Shown in pieces: positions 34,981 through 45,145 of a DNA stretch of 64,000 nt (the first letter of the stretch is position 1; every line of letters begins with the position of its first letter). The translations under genes and the position numbers were made by a program. The notes beneath the pieces are model-generated. The model was not told the DNA's origin. It ran no database searches and saw only the letters and a program-made list of their open reading frames with translations. The stretch is from Gnetum montanum. Lineage: Eukaryota > Streptophyta > Gnetopsida > Gnetales > Gnetaceae. The stretch covers positions 391,693 through 455,692 of the forward strand of contig MNCI01025086.1 of NCBI GenBank assembly GCA_015680685.1. The letters are read 5' to 3'.

Positions 34981-35842
34981 TGATGAATTGTGATTTGCCA
35001 GGCCCCAATATTGGGTACTCGATATCGAGTATGCGATATCATAACTTGGATCATGATATTGAATACATGATATCATGGTTCCTATGTTGGCATAAAAATA
35101 TAGCACTCAGGTGCATGCACAAGAAAGGAGTCTTTTTGATAAGTATTTAGGGTCAAGTCTTTTTGTTAGTTTTCAATTAGTTTTTAGTTCTCTCCCAAGT
35201 GCATGCTTGCAGTGTGATGTTTGTAATTATACAAAACCTTTGTTCGAGTGTGACATACTTGGACACACACACAATTGGTAATAAAGATCGAGATTACTCC
35301 ATCATTGTAGCATTCACTTAATTTTTAATTATTTAATTGTTAATTATTATTTATTATTTTCTTAGTTAATATTTCTCTATCATTATTTACTATTCCTATT
35401 GTTAATGTAGAATGGGTATGTCTTAATCATGAAAATTTAAGTGTAACTACTTGGTAACCTAGTAGTATATCTAGTAGTGCTCAAGTAATATGTGTTAGGT
35501 AACCCTAGAAGTAGTACATGAGGTCCAAGATGTGTGTGGATGATTAAGGATAGATGCTCATTGCAGTTAGGCTAGCTGACATTTTATTTTCCATTGTCTA
35601 TTAGTTCACTCAAGTTATTTGTTATTGACTTTAGGAGTAGCATAGTAATTAGGAATCAAATCATACACCTCACTAAACCATATGTGACAAAGAAAATACT
35701 AGTCCAGGTGGAAAGATAGTGAGCTGAAATCAACATATAACTATCTAGGTGTCATAACTAATCCATCCACGGAGTTCAACCGAATCGCACATACACACTC
35801 GTATTCGTATGGTTGAGCATAGGGGTGCCTCACTCGTCATCA
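34981..35842 (+). repeat. 3' LTR of element 5 (862 bases)
   Basis: Starts TGATGAATTG, ends CGTCATCA, followed by TACTC. U3 contains three perfect palindromes: CCCAATATTGGG (35004-35015), ACTCGATATCGAGT (35017-35030) and CATGATATCATG (35066-35077). Better preserved than the 5' LTR in this part. Confidence 0.88.
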
Positions 35843-37005
35843 TACTCCATCTCTTAGGTGCCTCTATACATCACTCAAACTAAGACAAAAGAAATATGAG
35901 CTCAAATAAATTTTGGCAAGGCAACAGATGATTCATGCTTAAACAAGGAGGAACCATGGTTTATATAGAAGTTTGTAAGCTTTTAAATATAACTCTCCAA
36001 AATGATTTTCTAAAAGATTGATACATCAGTAGAGTAGTAATTTTTATTTACAAAGTTGATAGAAATAATCTTAATAATTATAGGTTCATTATGATTAGCC
36101 ACCTCTCCATAAGATTATTAGGAAATATCTTTGAGAGAAGGCTTAAGAGTTAGGTAGAATTAAACAATGTTCAAGCAAGTTCACAAGTAGGTTTCAAGCA
36201 ACATTGCTCCATAGTGGATTGCATGATTGTATTAAAGTATTACATAGGCCAAGCTAAAGGACTATCTAATAAGGTTTATCTTTGCTTTATGGATTTTTCC
36301 AAAGCTTATGACTCTATTATTTGGTATAAAATATGGAGGTGGTTGCAAAATATTAATATTTTTGGAGAACTTCTATCTGCTATTCAAAAGTTTTATAGTT
36401 TAGTACAAATTATGTTCTTGAATACTAACACACAAGAAAAATTTATTCTAAATAGAAATATTAGGCTAGAGCAAGGATGTCCACTTTCATCCACTTAATT
36501 TGACATCTTCATTGACAAATTAGAATAATGGATGTCATTTGTTGCATTGGATTCTATTAAACTTGGAAAGTTTAGTATGGATATTTTAAAATTTTTTGAT
36601 GATGTAGCTCTTATAACAAAAAAAGAAGTTCAAATGAAGTTTATGCTTCAAATTTAGATCATTTTTGTATTTTCTTAGGGATGAAAATCAGAAAAATCAC
36701 AATGATAGTATGTGTTAAAAAATATTTTTAGATGATTTTTATATTGTTTCATAGAAATTTGAAATTGTTTCTTCATATAAGTATTTAGGCATCTCAGTTT
36801 TAAATAGATATTCTTGGCAAGATTGTATTGCTCAAAGAGTTTTAAACAATATGCATGTTTTGTATTTAGTTTGTAGTAAATGTGCACAAGAATAGATTTC
36901 AACATCAAATGCTCACAGAAAAATGTACAATCAACTTATTTAGCCAGTTTCATTATACGGTTGTGAAACTTAGGGATTAAATTTACTTACAACACAATGA
37001 AAATG
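35843..37005 (+). pseudogene. LINE reverse transcriptase, segment B
   Basis: Continues the LINE. Readable: KVDRNNLNNYRFIMISHLS (near 36050-36110), VGFKQHCSIVDCMIVL, VYLCFMDFSKAYDSI (36265-36315), RLEQGCPLSST (36460-36498), KFFDDVALITKK (36585-36625; the FADD site with both Asp kept at 36592-36603), YKYLGIS-like near 36775 and LYGCET near 36955. This is a full non-LTR RT in order, with a 94-codon open stretch at 36214-36498. It is interrupted by the repeat cluster after 37005. Confidence 0.85.
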
Positions 37006-37570
37006 TTTTAGGGACTTAAAAATTTAAGATGGATCTTGTGCATCAAGGAAAAGAATAGGAGGCTAAGAGAAATACTGAAGAAACCATAGAACAGAAACAC
37101 TATTAGACAAAAAGTAATAGAAAGCTCAAGCATTGCACAATGCTTGTTGTGACACAAAACATTTTTGGGGACTTTCACCCCTTATTAGTGTGTTTAGGCA
37201 ATGCGGCTAGGCAGGCGAAGTTGCAAAGGCAAGAAAATGAGCATGCTAGTACATGTATAAATAGTGTCCCAGCTTAAAACTTTTTTTAGGGACTTAAAAA
37301 TTTTAGGGACTTAGAAATTTAAGATGGATCTTGTGCGTCAAGGAAAAAAATGGGGGCTGAGAGAAATACTGCAGAAACTATAAAACAGAAACACTATTAG
37401 ACAGAAAGTAATAGAAAGCTCAAGCATTGCACAACGCTTGTTGTGACACAAAACATTTTCGGGGACTTGCACCTCTCATCAGTGTGTTTAGGCAATGCTA
37501 CCAGGCAGCCGAAGCTGCAAAGGCAAGGGAATGAGCATGCCAGTACATGTATATATAGTGTCCTAGCTTC

Positions 37571-38163
37571 AAGAATTTAAACTCCCTCTCATAAAATTTA
37601 AGTGGGTCCCATTCGTCAAAGGTGAAATGGGGGTGGGACGATGTACTAACAAAACTATTACAAACAGTATTTCAAAGGCAAACATGAAACATTCAACAAA
37701 ACGGATCTACAAGGCAGAGCCACAAGGTGTAAGGGAAAAGGAGAACCCTCATGTTTGAATGGTGGACATGAGGAGTTCAACAGCAGAGAATGTCATGAAC
37801 GTAGATGTTCAGCTGGAAATAGCAACAAACAAAGATCTTCAACAGCAACAGAGAAAGGATCTGCAACGCCGCAGGAGAAGAAACAGCTAGAGGTTGCGAT
37901 GAAACTAAAGAAGACGTCTTCAGAAGAGACCACAATCAAGAAGACCAACGTTAGCAGGGCAGTTGACAAGACACAGATCAAGAAGAAACATGCCTTAGTC
38001 TGCATAATCCTGCAATGTGATTAGAACCCGTGAAGAACTTGCAAAAGGATTAAAACCTAACCAAAAATAGAAAGGTCTGAAAGTGGTTAGAATCCAAAGA
38101 ACAGCGAAAGACGCTGTCAGGAAAGGCTCAGCAATTCCAAGGCAACGAGATAGAGAGAAAAAA
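37571..38163 (+). other. unique region between two repeat units
   Basis: Flanked by full units on both sides, as the inside of a small LTR element would be (units about 280 bases, inside about 590). Contains an open stretch 37755-38024 (89 codons, Lys/Ser/Thr-rich) that I do not recognise and do not trust as a gene. G+C and CpG are clearly higher than in the rest of the window. No primer site or gag was identified, so a TRIM-type element is only one reading. Confidence 0.4.
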
Positions 38164-38454
38164 ATTTTAGGGACTTAAAAATTTAAGATGGATCTCATGC
38201 GTCAAGGAAAAGAACGGGGGGCTGAGAGAAATACTGCAGAAACACTATTAGATAGAAAGTAATAGAAAGCTCAAGCATTGCACAACGCTTGTTCTGACAC
38301 AAAATGTTTTCGAGGACTTGCAACCCTCATCAGTGTGTTTAGGCAATGCGGACAGGTAGCCGAAGCTGCAAAGGCAAGGGAATGAGCATGCCAGTACATG
38401 TATAAATAGTGTCCCAGCATCAAAAATTTAAACTCCTGCTTATAAAATTTAAAC

Positions 38455-38783
38455 TTTTACTCATAAAATTTTAGGGATTGAAAAATTTAAAAATTTAGGG
38501 ACTTAAAAATTTTAGGGACTTAAAAATTTAAAAATTTAAGAACTTAAAAATTTAGGGACTTAAAAATTTAGGGACTTAAAAATTTTAGGGACTTAAAAAT
38601 TTAGGGACTTAAAAATTTTAGGAACTTAAAAATTTAGGAACTTAAAAATTTAAAAATTTAGGGAATTAAAAATTTTAGGGACTTAAAAATTTAAAAATTT
38701 ATGGACTTAAAAATTTTAGGGACTTAAAAATTTAGGAACTTAAAAATTTAGGGACTTAAAAATTTTAGGGACTTAAAAATTTA
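38455..38783 (+). repeat. tandem array of TTTAGGGACTTAAAAA-type units
   Basis: About 18 irregular units of 16-18 bases, some expanded with extra TTTAAAAA. Each unit contains TTTAGGG, the plant telomere heptamer, but at a 16-18 base period, so it is not telomeric DNA. The array looks like expansion of the first bases of the repeat unit. Two Ns are at 38784-38785. Confidence 0.85.
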
Positions 38784-39345
38784 NNGGATCTCGTGCATCA
38801 AGGAAAAGAACGGGAGGCTGAGAGAAATACTACAGAATCTATAAAACAGAAACACTATTAGAAAGAAAGTAATAGAAAGCTCAAGCATTGCACAACACTT
38901 GTTGTGACACAAAACGTTTTCGGGGACTTGGACCCCTCATCAGTGTGTTTAGGTAATGTGGCTAGTTTAAATTTTATGAGCGGGAGTTTAAATTTTATGT
39001 ACACACTGATGAGGGGTGCAACTCCTCGAAAATGTTTTGTGTCACAACATTATGCAATGCTTGAGCTTTCTATTACTTTCTATCTAACAGTGTTTCTATT
39101 TTACAGTTTTGCAGTATTTCTCTCAGCCCCCCGTTCTTTTCCTTGATGCACGAGATCCATCTTAAATTTTTAAGTCCCTAAAATTTTTAAATTTTTAAGT
39201 CCTGAAATTTTTAAGTCCCTAAAATTTTTAAGTCCCTAAAATTTTTAAGTTCCTAAAATTTTTAAGTCCCTAAATTTTTAAGTCCCTAAAATTTTTAAGT
39301 CCCTAAATTTTTAAGTCCCTAAAATTTTGAAGTCCCTAAAATTTT
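38455..39345. repeat. large imperfect inverted repeat (about 400-500 base arms)
   Basis: Unit copy 38787-38966 with its array to the left mirrors the minus-strand copy 39000-39170 with its array to the right (AAGTCCCTAAAATTTTT words). The centre is at about 38983 with a spacer near 35 bases. A transcript across it would fold into a long hairpin. Confidence 0.7.
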
Positions 39346-39545
39346 AAGTCCCCAAAAATGTTTTGTGTCACAACAAACATTGTGCAATGCTTGAGCTTTC
39401 TATTACTTTCTGTCTAACAATGTTTCTATTTTACAGTTTCTGCAGTATTTCTCTCAGCCCCCCATTCTTTTCTTTGATGCATGAGATCCATCTTAAATTT
39501 TTAAGTCCCTAAAATTTTTAAGTCCCTAAATTTTTAGGTCCCTAA

Positions 39546-40710
39546 AATAATTTTTATTACATGAACTTCAATTAAAGACTCAAAATCCATATGATATTTT
39601 ATTAACAAAAGTAGATATAATATCTATAGAAATTGCACCTCTTGAAAAATTTCTACAATTTTATGAAACGATGCTTGTTAGGTATGCCATCCACCTATCC
39701 ATAGAAGTTTATAAGGTCACCCATGAAAAAGTATAGTTCAATGATGGATAAAATGGCTTCAAAAATGAAATATTAAAAATGAAGATTTAAATTTGAACTT
39801 TAAGGATTTGAAAACAAGGATTAGACAAAAGGGATTAAAGTACATGTGGGAAAAACCATATGACAAAAAAAAATTTTATTTGAGGCATATTCGAGGAGGA
39901 TCCTTAACAAAAATATCTACTTACTTATTTATTGCTATTTCCAAACAAGGTAAGGTGGCAATCAAATGTGCTTATGTGGGATCTAACTATCTATTGATTG
40001 AAACAGAGAAATGGATTAATCTTCAAAGAGAACAACACATCTATAGATTTTATATGCATGTAGTAGTGAAAGATAAAGAGCATATCTTTCTAAATTTTCA
40101 TTTCTTTAATTCTCTTAGACTCAAATTTAGTATTTAGGAAACAACTTTTTAACATTTGTTTGAGTTGGAGGTGTCAATTCTGGGTCATTTTGTTAATGAG
40201 GTTTTTAAGACCCATCATGATCATATCAAAGCCTTGTAAGAATTTTTTTTTTCTATAGACCATTTTTGCTCTCATAGGGGACTAATTAAAAATATCCATT
40301 TCCACGTGTTGGGTTTAACACCAAGAGCCAACACCCCCTATCAGCTTAGTGGCATTATTTTAAGAATCTTAAAAAATCAGGTATCAAATCTTCAAAGATA
40401 GTTTATCTCATAATTGTATTTTGTAGTAGTGTAATCCTTACAAGGATAGAAGCTATTCAACAAAGTAAATTAAGAATTATAAGGTTTTCGTAGGATTTGA
40501 AGCTATTTAGTGAGATTAATAAGGAGGTTTTTTAATGTGTGTTTTACACTCTTGAGCAAGTTGTTTGTACGATTGTTGGTTAGTTATATTTTTAAAGAAG
40601 AAAATTGATAGATGTGCTAGATGCATTCCTAACTGGGAATGCCATTGGGACTCATTAACAAGCACTTTAATGTACCTTATGGTTTTTTTGTACTAATAAT
40701 GAAAAAAAAA
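39546..40710 (+). pseudogene. LINE C-terminal segment C and 3' end
   Basis: Resumes the LINE after the repeat cluster. At 39793-40137 a 114-codon open stretch contains LLIETEKW then REQHIYRFYMHVVVKDKEHIFLNFHFFNSLR: the pattern of LINE C-termini LxIExGR..R..C..C....DExHFLxxCPxYxxLR, with the Cys residues replaced (Tyr, Phe and Asn). Past the stop the sequence is non-coding; GAAAAAAAAAG at 40700-40711 could be the poly(A) end. The C-terminal zinc-type motif is well known from animal LINEs, so the family deserves checking. Confidence 0.62.
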
Positions 40711-41010
40711 GCTAAGTAATTCAAGGAAAGAAAAAAGCAAATCAATTCAATAAAGGAAAATCAAGTGATTTATTTAACAAAGTGAACACAATTAATTAAC
40801 TATGAATGAAGAAAATATATTAATTATTGAGAAAAGTATTTCACTAAATCACCTAAGCCAAAGAAGCAACATGGAAATGTGTGGACATTACTTTTAAAAT
40901 TGATGCTAAAATTTTTACTTATGATCACTGAGACCCCTTAAATCTATAGGAATAGTTTCAAAATTCCTTGTATGGAATTGCTTTTATTTATAACTCAATG
41001 CTACCTAGTA

Positions 41011-41075
41011 GAATTGAATCTATGACCTAGGGACCAAGCCAAGACCCTTACCACTAGGCTATCATCTCATTATTG
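41011..41075 (-). repeat. tRNA-like SINE head with A and B boxes
   Basis: Minus strand: TAGCCTAGTGG (A box, perfect fit to TRGCNNAGYNGG) and, about 30 bases on, GATTCAATTC (B box; 8 of 10 to GGTTCGANTC, with G-to-A changes). The spacing is that of a tRNA-type polymerase III promoter. The region does not close into a good cloverleaf by eye, so a SINE or tRNA-derived relic is more likely than a tRNA gene. Flanks 40711-41010 and 41076-41596 show nothing else. Confidence 0.5.
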
Positions 41076-41596
41076 AAACCTATTCACCCTATTAGATTGC
41101 TAAAAGATCCTAACATAGGTTTGTTCATTTTTGCACAAAACCTTTTCTTAAGAAAAAGATATTAAGCTACAAGGAATAGATAAGCAAGGAAGAAAGAACA
41201 ATTCCATGAAAAGGGAAAGACCATTTTTAACACTACAAGCCATTGTCCAAGTATGAGAGATTGCAAAAGATGAACTCTACCTCTATACATATTAATGCAA
41301 TTTTCTCTCTTCCTAAAGATCTCTAGTGGTAGTGATTATTTCAAGGGAAATGAAGATAAAACATCATAGTCATAAAAATTGACTAGATCAAATCTCATTG
41401 GAGACATCACTATTATTAACCAACTATAAACATATGAAATACGTTTCCTTACATACCCTCTTTAGAAAGTTAATCAATGATCACAAGCTTGAAAAACTAT
41501 TGCAAAGTTATATAAAATATAATTGTATCAATTCATTGACATTTTCATTCTTGATACAATGTATTACTTATGTGATTTTGTAAATTAAAAAAGTTA

Positions 41597-42160
41597 TGTT
41601 GGCCTTTTGGTATGTCAAAACCTTAAGGAAAATGGAGAAAGTGGAATTATTGTGGTGGATAATGTTTTTATAGGACATGAACAAGAACTCCAAAATGAGA
41701 TATAAGAACTCAAGAAAATGAGATCTATGAAAAGATGTTGAAATGAATACTACATGGACAATATGAGAGGATGGACAAAAACAAAGGCTACAAATCAAAT
41801 GAAAATGTTCTAAGGATTGGAAAGAAGGTAAATTAACAAGAAAAGCCTTAGAAGTCATAGCTTAAAAGTTGAGAAGACATCTTTGAAAAACAATAGATGT
41901 CTCCTTGTAGACATCTCATTTGCAACTGAGATGTCTCTCCTAAATTGAGGCCAATCTTAATTAGAGCTTCCAACTTTGAAGCAAATGTCTTTACTAGTTG
42001 TTGCATGAATTTCAAGAAGTTTTCAAAAACTTGGAGGCTATAAGATGATGCTAAAATGTTGGAAATTATACAAAAATTGTTCACACATTTGCTCCTAAGT
42101 GTGTATTCTATGCAATTCTATTTTTTCTCTTCATTATAACATCATTTGCTTGATTATAGC
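41597..42160 (+). repeat. 5' LTR, truncated
   Basis: Aligns with 43904-44450: shared CAAAACCTTAAGGAAAAT, GGTGGATAATGTTTTT, GAC ATCTTTGAAAAA, TTGAGGCCAATCT and CTATGCAATT. U3 has AGATGTCTCC and GACATCTC boxes (41880-41940). Confidence 0.75.
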
Positions 42161-43903
42161 AATGAATAGTAGATCATTGAACAAATAGACTAATATGCTT
42201 CATCAATTTCTTCTTGGAGTGTTGTATTTAGTTCCTCTGCTACATCAATAAAGGAAGTGAAAATAATCATAGGATTCATCATAAAGAAGATGAGGACTCC
42301 TTTGAAGAAAGGTATGGGTTGCTTTGCAATGAAATTATTTATTTTCAAAGTCTATGCTTTAAAATGAAAGGCATCTTACATGACAAAGAGATAAAGATTG
42401 CAATGATGAATGTTCATATCCTAGGAAAGAAAACTCATACCTAATAGTTAAGATTCAAAGACTAACCAAGGTCATTGAGTAGAAAAATAAGAAATTTTTA
42501 GAAAATCCTAAATATCAATAGTGAAAGGATGTACACATTAAGGATTCTTTAGAAAGAAGTTGTTCCAGGTTTGGTAACATAACAATTTTTTTTTTACTTG
42601 GGTCATACTCTCTACCGAGAAATGTTAGATTTTTTTAGCAACAAGATAATCTATGGGCATCTTCACCTCATTAGTTTGCTAATATTATAGAGAGGTGCTT
42701 AAAGGCAAGAGGAGACTTAATGAGTATTCAAGAAAGAGGAGCTCCACCCATGATGAAAATGTAGAACCCACTGCTAGGCCTCAAAAATCAAGGAAGGGGG
42801 GATCTACATCACCATCTCAAGCCTCTCCTTAGTTAAGAAGGTCAAATCTATTATTGGTCAAGTAATATCTTCTTTGAAGAAGCTACTTAAGTCCTTTTCT
42901 TGCACTCTTGGGATGATTGGTGAGAATCTCTCTTATCTTCGTAAGATAATGGAAGCAAATAGAGTTCCTATTCCTCCTCATGGGTACTAGTTTGAAGAGA
43001 TCACCACTCTTCCCATATTAGATACTAAGAAGGATTGTCCAGCCCCACCTAGACACTTAGTAGCTACTAGGAATTCCTGAGCTTATGACTTACGAAATGC
43101 ATCTAATTTAAAGGTGATCGACACGCCACCAACACATTTCCAGGAGTAGTTTCTTGATCCCATGTAGCCTAGACCAAATTCTCATCATTAGGATGAAGCT
43201 TCATAGAAAATTGAGCAGCAAGCTATAAGGAGCATTTTTGGGACTTCTTCCTAGTGGATACTTGTTGATCCTATCATTTATCAGAGGAGAGATGCTTCCT
43301 CATCCTCTTAGTAGGTTTCATCCTAGCATAATCCACCAACTTCAACTCAATTTCAAGTGAAACTCCATCCATGATGGGATCCAATTCAAATACCATCTTC
43401 AGATGATGATGATGAGTAGGGTGTTTATAGCTTCAGCTCCAGCACCAATAGTGATGATGATGAGGAGGAGACCTACAGACCTTCTTGTGCTACAACTACT
43501 TCTGATGAGTATTTAGATGATGCCACTGAGGTTAGTGATTAGAGTCCTTAGGTAGTCCCTCTTTTTGGGTGATGTCCAAAAAGGAGGAGAATTTTTGGAT
43601 AGTGGATAGTATACATTTGTACATTGTATATGGACAATGACAATATGTTATGTTTATGAACTTTATGCCCTTTGTACATGGATTCATCTACTATGCTATA
43701 AAGATAGGTTGGCTATTGGAAAGTTTGTGGAAATCCCTTACTTCTTTTTAAACCTATTATCTTGAGCTCTATGATACCCTTTGGTTGCCATTGGACTTTA
43801 TACATCTTAAGTATTTTTATTGTTTAGTGTTATTTAAAGTTTATGCCATAATATCTATTAACCCATTTTCTTAAGTTTTGTATATAATCAAAAATGAGGA
43901 TAT
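42161..43903 (+). pseudogene. internal remnant with an acidic Asp/Ser-rich coding trace
   Basis: Near 43380-43560 one frame reads IPSSDDDDE, then SFSSSTNSDDDEEETYRPS and YLDDATEVSD, followed by a basic KRRRIFG end. Near 42860-42990 it reads KKLLKSFSCTLGMIGENLSYLRKIM, a helical segment. Stops are few in these parts compared with the surroundings. I do not recognise a family; such acidic tails occur near the end of plant retroelement gag-like ORFs, but this is not proof. Nothing is seen in 42161-42650 or 43600-43880. Confidence 0.4.
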
Positions 43904-44940
43904 TGTTGACCTTTTGGTATGTCAAAACCTTAAGGAAAATAGAGAAAATGGAAAGTTTGTGGTGGATAATGTTTTTGTAGGACATGAATAAGAACTCCAT
44001 AATGGGATCTAAGAATTTAAGAAACTAGATCTATGGTGAGATGTCAAAACAAAAACTACATGAACAAGATAAGATGATGGATGAAAATGAAGGCTAGAAA
44101 TTAAATGAAGGTTCTCCAAGGACTAGCAAGAAGGAAAATTAATAAGAAAAAGCCTTACAAGTTAGAGCTTAAAATTTGAGGAGACATCTTTGAAAAATAG
44201 TAGATATCTCCCTATAGATGTTCCATCTTTCAGTGAGACATTTCTTCTAAATTGAGGCCAATCTCAGTTAGACGTCCCAACTTCAAAGGAGATGTCTACA
44301 CTAGCCATTTGATAGTCATTGCATGAATTTGAAGGAGTTTTCAAAAACTTTGAGACTATAATATGATGTCAAGATCTTGGTGATCCTAGTTGTATATTCT
44401 ATGCAATTTTATTTTTTCTCTTCATTGTAACATAATTTACTTGATTGTAGGTTGTACTAAGCTTCAAGTGGAAGGACTTGTAAATTTAGTTACATTCTTT
44501 CCTTGTTCCCTTTTATTTTTCTTGTAGCCCTATAGGGCTGATGAGAGTTTTGTGAGAAGACATTCATATTGAGCTTGTTGGGACCTTGTAGGGTTGAGTG
44601 ATTTCATAGTAATGAAACACTCTAGAGTGGAGATCAGAGCTTGTATAGGGTGTGGTTATCTTCAAACCACAATTTTTGATGAAGAAAAGTTTAGAGGTAT
44701 GTACAGATTCTACCCTCTACGTGTGGACACACCCAAGTTGAGGAACCATGTAAAATTTGGTGTATTCATGTGGTTAGTGCAATTTTTTTTGGGGAACCCA
44801 TTCAACCCCACTTCTAAGTTCTTGATTCTCAAGCTATTCAAATGTCTATGCCTTAATCACTATAAACATTTTCTAATTTTAACTTGTTCTTTGTGCTATT
44901 TTTCTCTCTAAAAGCTCAAGCTTGAGTTCTTATATGCTCA
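43904..44940 (+). repeat. 3' LTR of the short element
   Basis: Starts TGTTGACCTTTTGG at 43904. The first 550 bases pair with the 5' LTR. The rest (44450-44940) has CTACGTGTGGACACACCCAAGTTG and CTCAAGCTTGA, which parallel parts of the LTR of copia element 1 (GTCACACTTGTGTGTTAAGGTTG; CTCAAGCTTGA). About 1 kb if it ends near 44940. Confidence 0.6.
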
Positions 44941-44947
44941 TACATCC

Positions 44948-45072
44948 CATGCTAGTGTTAAAAATAGAGTAAAACTAAAGTGATTTTTTAAAAAAGAAAT
45001 AAAAAATTTTTCATTTAAGAACTATGAAGATAAAATTTAAGATTTTTCTTAAATTTTATCCTCACTAGCATG
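44948..45072. repeat. small MITE-like inverted repeat
   Basis: Terminal inverted repeats CATGCTAGTG (44948-44957) and CACTAGCATG (45063-45072), exact over 10 bases, enclose 105 bases. Inside is a second hairpin: GATAAAATTTAAG (45029-45041) and its exact complement (45048-45060) with a 6-base loop. It is wedged between two LTRs. No flanking duplication was confirmed. Confidence 0.45.
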
Positions 45073-45145
45073 CTGAGTACTAAAAAAAACCTCCAAGCCT
45101 TTATGTTTAAGCTTAATGATTACTAATGTCCTTTAACATGGATGG

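Larger units (their letters stand above)
27159..35842 (+). mobile_element. pol-less LTR retrotransposon, element 5 (gag plus ORF2)
   Basis: 8.7 kb with LTRs 27159-28010 and 34981-35842, exact 5-base target duplication, primer site and polypurine tract. Inside are a gypsy-type gag, a Pro/Ser/His/Tyr-rich region, a non-coding spacer, an internal promoter, an intron and ORF2. I looked for RT, RNase H and integrase motifs in the internal 7 kb and saw none. It thus fits a LARD-type non-autonomous element, but a coding one. Element 6 has the same content in the same order, so the lack of pol is a family trait and not a private deletion. It sits inside the LINE. Confidence 0.87.
37006..39545. repeat. 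repeat cluster of LTR-like units and TTTAGGG-rich tandem arrays, inserted in the LINE
   Basis: Six copies of one unit: 37006-37279, 37282-37570 and 38164-38440 (plus, nearly whole), 38787-38966 (plus, partial), 39000-39170 and 39345-39495 (minus, partial). The unit has landmarks AAGATGGATCT, CAAGCATTGCACAA, TTGTGACACAAAAC, CATCAGTGTGTTTAGG and, near the end, ATGTATAAATAGTGTCCC, a TATA-like site. The units may be short LTRs. Base composition is richer in G+C and CpG than the surroundings, so the cluster looks younger. Confidence 0.8.
41597..44940 (+). mobile_element. short non-autonomous LTR element (LTR family of copia element 1)
   Basis: Two copies of one LTR, both starting TGTTG(G/A)CCTTTTGGTATGTC, at 41597 and 43904, enclose about 1.7 kb without RT, integrase or typical gag. 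A purine-rich tract (AAAAATGAGGA) precedes the second LTR, giving plus orientation. The left LTR matches the right only to about 42160, so its end and the primer site are missing. The right end is uncertain. Confidence 0.65.

Noticed and set aside
37755-38024. 89-codon open stretch, Lys/Ser/Thr-rich
   Set aside because: No motif, a competing open stretch lies on the other strand, and it sits in the interior of a small repeat unit pair.
38455-38783. interstitial telomere
   Set aside because: TTTAGGG is present but the period is 16-18 bases with a fixed ACTTAAAAA spacer, and it extends a dispersed repeat unit.
41011-41075. functional tRNA gene
   Set aside because: A and B boxes fit, but the B box is decayed and no convincing cloverleaf stems were found by eye.
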